A stretch of 64,000 nt of DNA, taken from the NCBI GenBank assembly GCA_016793245.1, contig JAEUHW010000260.1, positions 43,199 through 107,198 on the forward strand, given 5' to 3'. The DNA comes from Planctomycetota bacterium (GTDB lineage Bacteria; Planctomycetota; UBA1135; JADKAF01). The position numbers were made by a program, and so were the translations under genes. Numbering within the stretch: the first letter of the stretch is position 1; each line of letters begins with the position of its first letter. The notes under the pieces were generated by a model. That model saw only the letters and a program-made list of their open reading frames with translations. It made no database searches and was not told where the DNA came from. This document shows, one piece after another, positions 1 through 6,226 of this stretch.

Positions 1-1
1 G

Positions 2-619
2 CGCGCGGCGATCGAGCGCGGCGAGGTCCCGATGTCGATGCGCTTCGCGCTGCGCGAGGGCTTCCGCCGCACCAAGGCGAGCGAGATCCGCGCGGCCTTC
101 GCCATCGCGAGCGGGCTCGCCCGCGACGTCGATTTCGCGAAGGAGCTGCGCGAGGACTTCGCGGCGTCCTCCGTTCCGCGTCATCGCGGCCATCTCGCCG
201 TCGCCTTGGGCCTGATCGGCGATCCGGAGGCGAAGGCGCTGCTGCGCGCGGCCCTGCCTCGCGCTTCGCGCGAGCCTGAAGAGGTCGGAGAGCTCGCGAT
301 CGGGTTGACCCTGCTCGGCGACCGCGATGCCGTGCCGTCGCTGCTCGAGCTGATGAAGGCCGGCAAGACCACGACCACGCTCGCGCCGCTCGCCGAGGCC
401 CTTGGCCGCATCGGAGGCGCCTCGGCCGCCGAAGCGTTGCTCGTGCTCTGCGAGGACCAGACGAAGTCCGCGCTCGTCCGCGCGTTCGCGTTGGTCGGCC
501 TGGGTCTCTGCGTCGAGGAGCAGGAGCTCCCGTGGAACGCGGCCTTCGCCGCCGACTTCAACTACATCGCGCCGCCGATCACGCTCTACGCGTCGAAGGG
601 CTTGCTCGACATCCTCTGA
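2..619 (+). CDS. HEAT-repeat protein, 5' end outside window
   Basis: The reading frame is open from base 2, before the first internal ATG at 32, so the gene almost certainly starts upstream of the window and about 205 codons are visible. The protein is built of alpha-helical repeats of about 30 residues rich in Ala, Leu and Arg, with phrases such as GLIGDPEAKALLRAALP and ALGRIGGASAAEALLVL, which are typical of HEAT or PBS-lyase-like repeats. Such repeats usually form a scaffold for protein-protein contacts; no catalytic motif is visible. The end of the protein (APPITLYASKGLLDIL) matters because two decayed copies of this 3' end occur at 5419-5490 and 6093-6210. The specific function is unknown. 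Confidence 0.75.
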   Translation, partial: RAAIERGEVPMSMRFALREGFRRTKASEIRAAFAIASGLARDVDFAKELREDFAASSVPRHRGHLAVALGLIGDPEAKALLRAALPRASREPEEVGELAIGLTLLGDRDAVPSLLELMKAGKTTTTLAPLAEALGRIGGASAAEALLVLCEDQTKSALVRAFALVGLGLCVEEQELPWNAAFAADFNYIAPPITLYASKGLLDIL

Positions 620-665
620 GCGCGGCTGGATCGTGAGCGCGGTCGGCACCGCGAGGTGCCGAGCC

Positions 666-1250
666 TCAGCCCATCTGCCGGAAGAGCCAAGCGCGAGCGA
701 CGGCCCACTCGCGCTTGATCGTGCGCTCCGACACCTCGAGCGCTGCCGCGGACTCCTCGACGGAGAGACCCGCGAAGAAGCGGAGCTGCACGATCTGCGC
801 CATGCGCGGATCGCGTTCCTCGAGCGCCGTCAGGGCCTCGTCGAGCGCGAGCAGGTCCACGGTGGCGAGCTCGGCGGGCGCCTCGATCTCCAGCTCGTCG
901 AGCGCGTCGCTGCGCGGCACCTCACCGCCGCGCTTCAAGCGCTGGCGGCGACGGTGGCGCTCGACGAGGAGCTGCCGCATCACGCGGCTCGCCGCTCGAA
1001 AGTAATGGCGGCGATCGGCGAAGCTCGGCGCGGACTGCTGGAGGCGCAGCCAGGCGTCGTGCACCAGCGCCGTCGCCTGCAAGGTCGCGCCGCTGCGCTC
1101 CCCGCGAACGGCCGCGCGGGCGATCGTCTGGAGCTCGCCGTACACGGCCGCCAGCAACGCGTCCTGCGACCCCTCGCGCCCGGCTTCCGCGGCACGGAGG
1201 AGCCGCGTGACGTCGCCAGCATTGCGGTCGTCGGCATCCGAAGGGGTCAT
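666..1250 (-). CDS. ECF sigma factor, planctomycete kinase-linked type
   Basis: A 194-residue RNA polymerase sigma factor of the ECF class, resembling the group that lies next to Ser/Thr kinases in Planctomycetota and Acidobacteria. Sigma region 2 is seen in TALVHDAWLRLQQ followed by the RRHYFRAASRVMRQLLVERHRRR segment of this subgroup. Region 4 is the helix-turn-helix LSVEESAAALEVSERTIKRE near the C-terminus. I chose the ATG at 1250 (MTPSDADDRN) rather than the upstream ATG at 1346, because the extra 32 residues look non-coding and the shorter form has the family length. The gene is divergent from the kinase at 1370, which suggests that the two form a regulatory pair sharing the roughly 120 bp between them. 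Confidence 0.9.
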   Translation of the reverse strand: MTPSDADDRNAGDVTRLLRAAEAGREGSQDALLAAVYGELQTIARAAVRGERSGATLQATALVHDAWLRLQQSAPSFADRRHYFRAASRVMRQLLVERHRRRQRLKRGGEVPRSDALDELEIEAPAELATVDLLALDEALTALEERDPRMAQIVQLRFFAGLSVEESAAALEVSERTIKREWAVARAWLFRQMG

Positions 1251-1369
1251 CGCGATCGAGCTCGAGCCGTAGGAAATGCCTTTTCGTGGCCTTGCTTGCT
1301 CGAGTGTAGCACCTTGCAGGAGCATCGGCGGATGCGCTCGCCGCACGCCGGATCGCGAGGTCGATCTCG

Positions 1370-4081
1370 ATGGATGACTCCTGGGAACGATTGAAGACCG
1401 TCGCCGGCGACGCCTTGGAGCAGCCGCCGGCCGTGCGCGAGGCGTTCTTGCGCGCCGCCTGCGGCGAAGATGCCGACTTGTTCGCGGAGGCCTGCGCGCT
1501 GCTCGCCGCCGACGCCGACGCCGGTGACTTCCTCCGCTCGGAAGCCGAGCTTCCGCCCTCGGTCCGCAGGTTGGAGCGCGGAGCGACGGTCGGGCCCTAT
1601 GTCATCGAAGAGCTCTTGGGCGAAGGGGGATCGAGCGAGGTGTATCGCGCGCGCCAAGCGGCTCCGATCCAGCGCGAGGTCGCGCTGAAGCTCCTGAAGC
1701 CCGGCATGGACTCGCGCGCGCTGCTGACGCGCTTCGCCGCGGAGCGCCAGACGCTCGCGCGTCTCGATCACCCGCACGTCACGCGCGTGTTGGATGCCGG
1801 TGCGCTCGAGAGCGGTCGGCCGTGGGTCGTGGTCGAGCTCGTGCAGGGGCTGCCGCTGACGCGCTTCGTCGCCCGCGAGAACCTGACGCTGCAGGCGCGG
1901 CTCGAGCTCTTCCTGCAGGTGTGCGATGCGGTGGCCCACGCGCATCGGCGGGGCGTCGTGCACCGCGACCTGAAGCCCGCCAACGTGCTCGTCTCGCGCT
2001 CCGAGGGCGCGCCGTGGGCCAAGGTCATCGACTTCGGCATCGCCAAGCTGCTGGAGTCGAGCGATGCAGGAGCTCCGCTCACGACCACCGGGATCCTGCT
2101 CGGAACGCCGGCGTACGCCAGCCCGGAGCAGCTCGACGAGCAGGGCGACGTCGATACGCGCACCGATGTGTGGTCTCTCGGGGTGATCCTCTACGAGCTG
2201 CTGACCGATTCGCGCCCGACCGATGGCAGCGATGGTCAGGAGCCTTCCATCGCGGAGCTCGTGCGCCGCGTGCGCAACGATGCGATCGAGCCGCCGTCGC
2301 GACGGCGGCGCCGGAGGGCTCGCGAGACCCTGCGGATCGAGCTCGACTGGATCGTCGGCCACGCCCTCGAGCGCGATCGCGAGCGCCGCTATCCGACCGT
2401 CGATGCTCTCGCCTTCGACGTGCGCCGTTTCCTCGCGCGCGAGCCGCTGAGCGTCGGGCCGCCGACCCTGCGCTACCGCATCGCGACGGCGGCGCGGCGG
2501 CATCGCGCGCTCCTCGGCGCTGCCGCGTTCGCCATCCTCGCGTTGCTCGCCGGCAGCGTGGCTTCGTTCGTGGGCTTGCTCAGCGCACGCACCGCCAGGG
2601 ACGAGGCGAAGGTTGCGGCGAAGGCGGAACGCGTGCAGCGAACCCTCGCGGAGGAGCTCGCCGAGAGTCATCGCCGCGCGCGCGCGGACGCGGAAGCTGC
2701 GCTCGCGGAAGCGAGCGCGGTCGGCGAGTTCCTCTCCGATCTCTTGCTCGCCGTGGAACCGTCCAAGGCCGGACGCGAGGTGCGCGTCGTCGATGTGCTC
2801 GGCGTGATCGAGCCGCGCTTCGCGTCCGTGGCGGCCTTCCCCGTCGTCGCCGCTCGTCTCCGGCGCATCATCGCGCAGTGCTATCTCGGGCTCGGAGATT
2901 TCACGGCGGCGGAGCCGCATCTGATGATCGCGCTCGAGCTCGGTCGCGAGCACTTCGCCGCGGACGATTGGCGCTACGTCGACATGCTCTCGATCCTCGC
3001 CGATCTACGCGCGCGGCAGGGCCGCTTCACGGAGCTGGAACCCGTACTGGAGGAGCTCGACTCCCGTGCGCGCGCCTCCAAGGGACCGGAGCACCCGCTC
3101 GCGCGCTTCGTCCTCGATCTGCGGGCGAAGATCGCCTTCGATCGCGGTCGCCCGGCCGAGGCCGCCGCCGCGCTGCGAGGCCTGCTCGCGCTCGATGAGG
3201 CCGCGGGGCGCACGAAGGCGGTCCTGCAGACGCACGGGAATCTCTCGCAGATCTTGCTGACTCTCGGACAGAGTGAGGAAGCGCGCACGCACGCCGAGCG
3301 CGCCTATTCGATGGCTCGCGAGGACTATGGCGAAGATCATCCCCTCGCGATCGCCGCCGCGCGCAAGCTCGCCGCGGTGCATCTCCATCGGGGGGAATAC
3401 GACGCCCTCATCGCAGCGCTCGAGCCGCTCGTAGAGAAGGCCCGCGCCGTGCTCGGTCCCAAGAACCCGGATACGCTGGGCATCGAGAACTACCTCGCGC
3501 GCGGCTATCAGAAGACGCAGCGTCTGGAGGAAGCGGAGGCCCTGTACCGGCGCATCATCGCCACGCAGGCCGAAGCGATGAGCAAGGAGCATCCGCAGGC
3601 GGTGATGGCGGTCCAGAGCTTCGGCCAAGTGCTCGAGGCGCGGGGCGACCTCGCCGGAGCCGAAGAGGCGTTGCGCGACGTGGTACAGCGTTTCCGCTCG
3701 CTCCGCGGGGGCGATCATGCCGACACGTGGTACGCGCTCGCCTCGCTCTCGCGCGTGATGACGAGTCGCGGACGCTGCCTGGAGGCGGCGGAGCCCTTCG
3801 CCTCGGCGATCGACGGGCTGCAGCGCACGCTCGGGCCGGACAACCCGCGCACGATCGAAGCGCGCTCGGCTTGGGTGACGCATCTGCTGCGGCTCGGCGC
3901 CGTGCAGCGCGAGCAGCGGGCGCTCGCGGACGCACGCTCGTCCTGGGAGCGCGCGTTCGAGCTCGGAGGGGAGCTCGGCCAGGAAGATGCAAAACGAGAG
4001 GCCGCCGGGGCCCTGGGGGCGCTGGCGGAGGCCGAGGGCGATGCGGCAAGTGCGCAGCGCTGGCGCGAGCTGGCGCGCTGA
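1370..4081 (+). CDS. Transmembrane Ser/Thr protein kinase with C-terminal TPRs
   Basis: A 903-residue Hanks-type kinase. A short acidic N-terminal segment precedes the catalytic domain at about 76-355. That domain has the glycine loop GEGGSSEVYRA, the catalytic lysine in VALKLLK (about K107), the catalytic loop HRDLKPANVL (D200), the metal-binding DFGIAK (D221) and the activation-segment SPEQ. One membrane helix follows at about 380-405, then a charged coiled coil, then several hundred residues of TPR-like helical pairs of the TPR_10/kinesin-light-chain type. All catalytic residues are present, so it should be active, with the kinase in the cytoplasm and the TPR half outside the membrane. It is divergent from the ECF sigma factor at 666-1250, a likely phosphorylation target or partner by analogy with known planctomycete pairs. 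Confidence 0.92.
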   Translation: MDDSWERLKTVAGDALEQPPAVREAFLRAACGEDADLFAEACALLAADADAGDFLRSEAELPPSVRRLERGATVGPYVIEELLGEGGSSEVYRARQAAPIQREVALKLLKPGMDSRALLTRFAAERQTLARLDHPHVTRVLDAGALESGRPWVVVELVQGLPLTRFVARENLTLQARLELFLQVCDAVAHAHRRGVVHRDLKPANVLVSRSEGAPWAKVIDFGIAKLLESSDAGAPLTTTGILLGTPAYASPEQLDEQGDVDTRTDVWSLGVILYELLTDSRPTDGSDGQEPSIAELVRRVRNDAIEPPSRRRRRRARETLRIELDWIVGHALERDRERRYPTVDALAFDVRRFLAREPLSVGPPTLRYRIATAARRHRALLGAAAFAILALLAGSVASFVGLLSARTARDEAKVAAKAERVQRTLAEELAESHRRARADAEAALAEASAVGEFLSDLLLAVEPSKAGREVRVVDVLGVIEPRFASVAAFPVVAARLRRIIAQCYLGLGDFTAAEPHLMIALELGREHFAADDWRYVDMLSILADLRARQGRFTELEPVLEELDSRARASKGPEHPLARFVLDLRAKIAFDRGRPAEAAAALRGLLALDEAAGRTKAVLQTHGNLSQILLTLGQSEEARTHAERAYSMAREDYGEDHPLAIAAARKLAAVHLHRGEYDALIAALEPLVEKARAVLGPKNPDTLGIENYLARGYQKTQRLEEAEALYRRIIATQAEAMSKEHPQAVMAVQSFGQVLEARGDLAGAEEALRDVVQRFRSLRGGDHADTWYALASLSRVMTSRGRCLEAAEPFASAIDGLQRTLGPDNPRTIEARSAWVTHLLRLGAVQREQRALADARSSWERAFELGGELGQEDAKREAAGALGALAEAEGDAASAQRWRELAR

Positions 4082-4249
4082 AGGCCGAGCTCTCCTGCCT
4101 CGGGGGTACGGCGCGGCGCGAGATCGAGGTCGAGCGGCAAGTCCGCGAATGTTTGGCCCCGGGGTCGAGGCAACGGCGCTTGGTCCAGCGCAAGCGGTCG
4201 CCGGCAGGAGCCGAGGGCCGCACCTCACCGCCGCCTACCGGAGCCTCTC

Positions 4250-5350
4250 ATGTCGCGCTCTCTTCGCTTCCTCCTTCACGCCGGAGCCACCGCCTTGGTC
4301 CTCGGTTCGTCGCTCCTCGCCCAGACCCCCGTGGATCTCCGCACCTGGACCGGGGAGAGCTATTACGGAGCGGGCAGCAGCAATTGGACGGTGAACACCA
4401 CGGGCGACACCGTCACTCAGAGCACGAACGGGAGCGTGACCTTCTTCTACGCTCCGGAGCAGACCTCGAGCGGGACCTTCGAAGGCGAGCTCACCGTCAC
4501 GGGCGGAACCGACGACGACTACGTCGGCTTCGTCATCGGCATCCGCCCCGGCGCCACGACGACCCCCGCCTCGGAGTATCTCCTGATCGACTGGAAGCAG
4601 ATCACCCAGAGCTGGAACCACGGCGGGTGCACGCCCGCGACCACCGCTCGACGCGGGTTGGCCGTCTCGCGAGTGAACGGTCTGCCTACCGACGACGAGC
4701 TCTGGGGACATCTCAACCTGGATGTCGCTCCCTGCTCGACCGCGACCGACTCCGTCACCGAGCTGGCCCGTGCGGCGACGCTCGGCGATACCGGCTGGGG
4801 TCGAAGAGTGCCGTACCGATTCCGCTTCGAGTTCACGCCGACGCGCTTGCGCGTGCTGGTGAACTCCGTCGTCGAGTTCGACCTGAACGTCCGCGTGCCC
4901 GCCGGACACTTCGGGTTCTACAACTTCTCCCAGGCCGGAGTGAACTACCGTGCGTTCACCTCGAGCTGCACTGCCTCGGCGAACTCCTACGGCGCAGGGC
5001 ACGCAGGTACCCTCGGTATCCCGAGCTTGACGACTTCCGCGGCACCGCTGCTCGGCACCACGATCGATCTGCTCTTGGGGAACGCCCTGGGCTCGGCGAC
5101 GGCGGGAGCGCTGCTCTTCGGCGCCGAAGCCGTGAGCATCCCCTCCGGTCTCGGTGGTGATCTGCTCGTGCTACCCGCGATCTCGATCTCGCTCGCGATC
5201 CCGAGCGCTGGCGCGAGCGTGCCCCTGGCGGTTCCGAACGATCCCTTCTTCTGCGGCGGACTGCTCTATCTGCAGGCCTTGCATCTCGACGGGGGCGCGA
5301 GCCAGGGCATCGCGTTCACGCCGGGGCTCGAGCTGGTCGGGGGGATCTGA
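4250..5350 (+). CDS. Secreted thrombospondin C-terminal-like protein
   Basis: A 366-residue exported protein. The signal peptide is MSRSLRFLLHAGATALVLGS followed by SLLAQ. Residues about 30-250 look like a thrombospondin C-terminal-type jelly roll: GTFEGELTVTGGTDDDYVGF, a tryptophan-lysine strand (LLIDWKQITQ), and FRFEFTPTRLRVLVNSVVEF leading to GHFGFYNFSQAGVNYR. The last 110 residues form the beta-rich C-terminal domain shared by several secreted proteins of this window, ending LLYLQALHLDGGASQGIAF. The likely role is an extracellular or cell-surface structural protein; no enzyme motif is visible. It lies 168 bp after the kinase gene on the same strand and may be a separate transcription unit. 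Confidence 0.8.
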   Translation: MSRSLRFLLHAGATALVLGSSLLAQTPVDLRTWTGESYYGAGSSNWTVNTTGDTVTQSTNGSVTFFYAPEQTSSGTFEGELTVTGGTDDDYVGFVIGIRPGATTTPASEYLLIDWKQITQSWNHGGCTPATTARRGLAVSRVNGLPTDDELWGHLNLDVAPCSTATDSVTELARAATLGDTGWGRRVPYRFRFEFTPTRLRVLVNSVVEFDLNVRVPAGHFGFYNFSQAGVNYRAFTSSCTASANSYGAGHAGTLGIPSLTTSAAPLLGTTIDLLLGNALGSATAGALLFGAEAVSIPSGLGGDLLVLPAISISLAIPSAGASVPLAVPNDPFFCGGLLYLQALHLDGGASQGIAFTPGLELVGGI

Positions 5351-5359
5351 GCTAGGCAT

Positions 5360-5402
5360 CGCGAACCGCAGCGTCGCGCGTCGAGCGGCGCAGCGGTTCG
5401 CG
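5360..5402. terminator. Possible terminator hairpin
   Basis: A perfect 10-bp inverted repeat (CGCGAACCGC / GCGGTTCGCG) separated by 23 GC-rich bases, beginning 9 bp after the stop codon of the thrombospondin-like gene. There is no T-tract, so Rho-independent termination is not certain. Confidence 0.3.
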
Positions 5403-5418
5403 GAGCGGCGCCAGCAAC

Positions 5419-5490
5419 GCGCCGCCGCTCACGCTCTGCGCTTCGAAGGCACGCTCCACGGTTCGAAGGGCGTGATCGACCTCTCGTGAG
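5419..5490 (+). pseudogene. Decayed copy of HEAT gene 3' end (copy 2)
   Basis: This stretch matches the last bases of the HEAT-repeat gene that ends at 619. It reads A-P-P-x-T-L-x-A-S-K in frame, then repeats a TTCGAAGGGCGTGATCGACC-like tail, and finishes with the same TGAGCGCGGCTG that follows the intact gene. The tail is partly duplicated within the copy and the frame is lost. It lies just downstream of hicB and is not expected to be expressed. Confidence 0.6.
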
Positions 5491-5528
5491 CGCGGCTGCA
5501 CTTTGGGGCGCTCGCTCCTCGGCGCTCC

Positions 5529-5741
5529 TCAGCTCGCGACCTCCACGCAGATCGCCGTCGTCTCGGGCCGCGGCACGCGTTCTCCCGCGGCTTTCAAGCC
5601 CTCGATGTGCAGCGCCACGGCCGTGCGCATACGCGCGGCGACTTGCTCGGGCGAGGCACCCGTGGCGACGCATCCCGGAAGGTCCGGCGAGTACGCGGCG
5701 AAACCGGTCTCCGACTTCTCGATCAGGACGACGTATTTCAT
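5529..5741 (-). CDS. hicB: HicB-family antitoxin
   Basis: A 70-residue protein with the HicB/UPF0150 fold: MKYVVLIEKSETGFAAYSPD, the PDLPGCVATG motif, then a helix (SPEQVAARMRTAVALHIEGL) and a short tail. In hicAB modules the antitoxin neutralises the HicA ribonuclease and usually represses the operon. No separate C-terminal DNA-binding domain is seen, so this is the short form. Its ATG overlaps the expected stop codon of hicA by four bases (ATGA), indicating translational coupling. The gene itself looks intact although its toxin partner is frameshifted. Confidence 0.88.
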   Translation of the reverse strand: MKYVVLIEKSETGFAAYSPDLPGCVATGASPEQVAARMRTAVALHIEGLKAAGERVPRPETTAICVEVAS

Positions 5742-5940
5742 GGCTGCAGCCCTGCTTGCTTCCAGAGGCTCTTCAAGGTACCCCTGGGCACATCATCGCT
5801 GAACCCGCCGGCGACGGTGACCACGCCTGGCTTCGTGGCGTGATCGACGTGGCGTGATGGAACTGTCGGTGGCTACCCTTCTGGCGAACCAGAACCCAGC
5901 CGTCGCTGCGCAGGATGGCGATCACGTCGCGGACGGACAC
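5738..5940 (-). pseudogene. hicA: HicA-family toxin, frameshifted by a 14-bp duplication
   Basis: HicA is a small double-stranded-RNA-binding-fold mRNA interferase. The reading begins at a GTG (5940) preceded by GGAGG and gives VSVRDVIAILRSDGWVLVRQ, then KGSHRQFHH with the catalytic histidine. The frame is then lost at a tandem repeat on the + strand (CGTGGCGTGAT at 5834-5844 and again at 5848-5858, period 14). Removing 14 bases restores a normal HicA C-terminus (HATKPGVVTVAG, then DDVPRGTLKSLWKQAGLQP) ending at 5738, overlapping the hicB start. As sequenced, the product keeps the histidine but has a foreign tail, so it is probably inactive. A reversible slippage switch is possible but unproven. 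Confidence 0.85.
5834..5858. repeat. 14-bp tandem duplication inside hicA
   Basis: Two copies of CGTGGCGTGAT with a period of 14 bp (unit CGTGGCGTGATCGA, the second copy lacking its last three bases). Because 14 is not a multiple of three, it breaks the hicA frame, and deleting one unit restores it exactly. Confidence 0.85.
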
Positions 5941-6092
5941 ACGGACCTCCGGAGGAACGAGTTCGCTCCGGAGACGTAGGGGTCGGGCGGTGGTCACAGT
6001 TCTTCGAGCAGCGCGAGCCGCACGCTGCTGCAGTTGAGGTGAGTGTCGCGCCGGACTAGCGTCGGGGGTCGGCAAGCCTCCCGTGATCTCGA

Positions 6093-6210
6093 CGGCCTCT
6101 GCGTCGAGGAACAAGAGCTGCCGTGGATCGCGGCTTTCGCTGCAGACGGCGACGACTTCGCGCCGCCGATCACGCTCGACGCGTCGAAGGGCTCGCTCGA
6201 CCTCTCGTGA
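6093..6210 (+). pseudogene. Decayed copy of HEAT gene 3' end (copy 3)
   Basis: In frame this reads LCVEEQELPWIAAFAADGDD and then FAPPITLDASKGSLDLS before a TGA. It parallels the end of the HEAT-repeat protein at 492-619 (LCVEEQELPWNAAFAADFNY, then IAPPITLYASKGLLDIL). Only about 40 codons survive, without an upstream gene body, so it is a remnant. Together with copy 2 it flanks the hicAB module. Confidence 0.75.
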
Positions 6211-6226
6211 GTTCGGTCTACGCGCT

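Noticed and set aside
666..1346. Longer start at 1346 for the first sigma factor
   Set aside because: The added residues have no sigma similarity and would consume the divergent promoter region shared with the kinase.
1247..2953. 568-codon open frame on the minus strand opposite the kinase
   Set aside because: It is antisense to clear kinase motifs. Long antisense frames are expected in GC-rich DNA, and the translation is arginine- and histidine-rich without domains.
3005..4228. 407-codon minus-strand frame opposite the TPR half of the kinase
   Set aside because: The composition is of the shadow type and it lies entirely within a well-supported gene.
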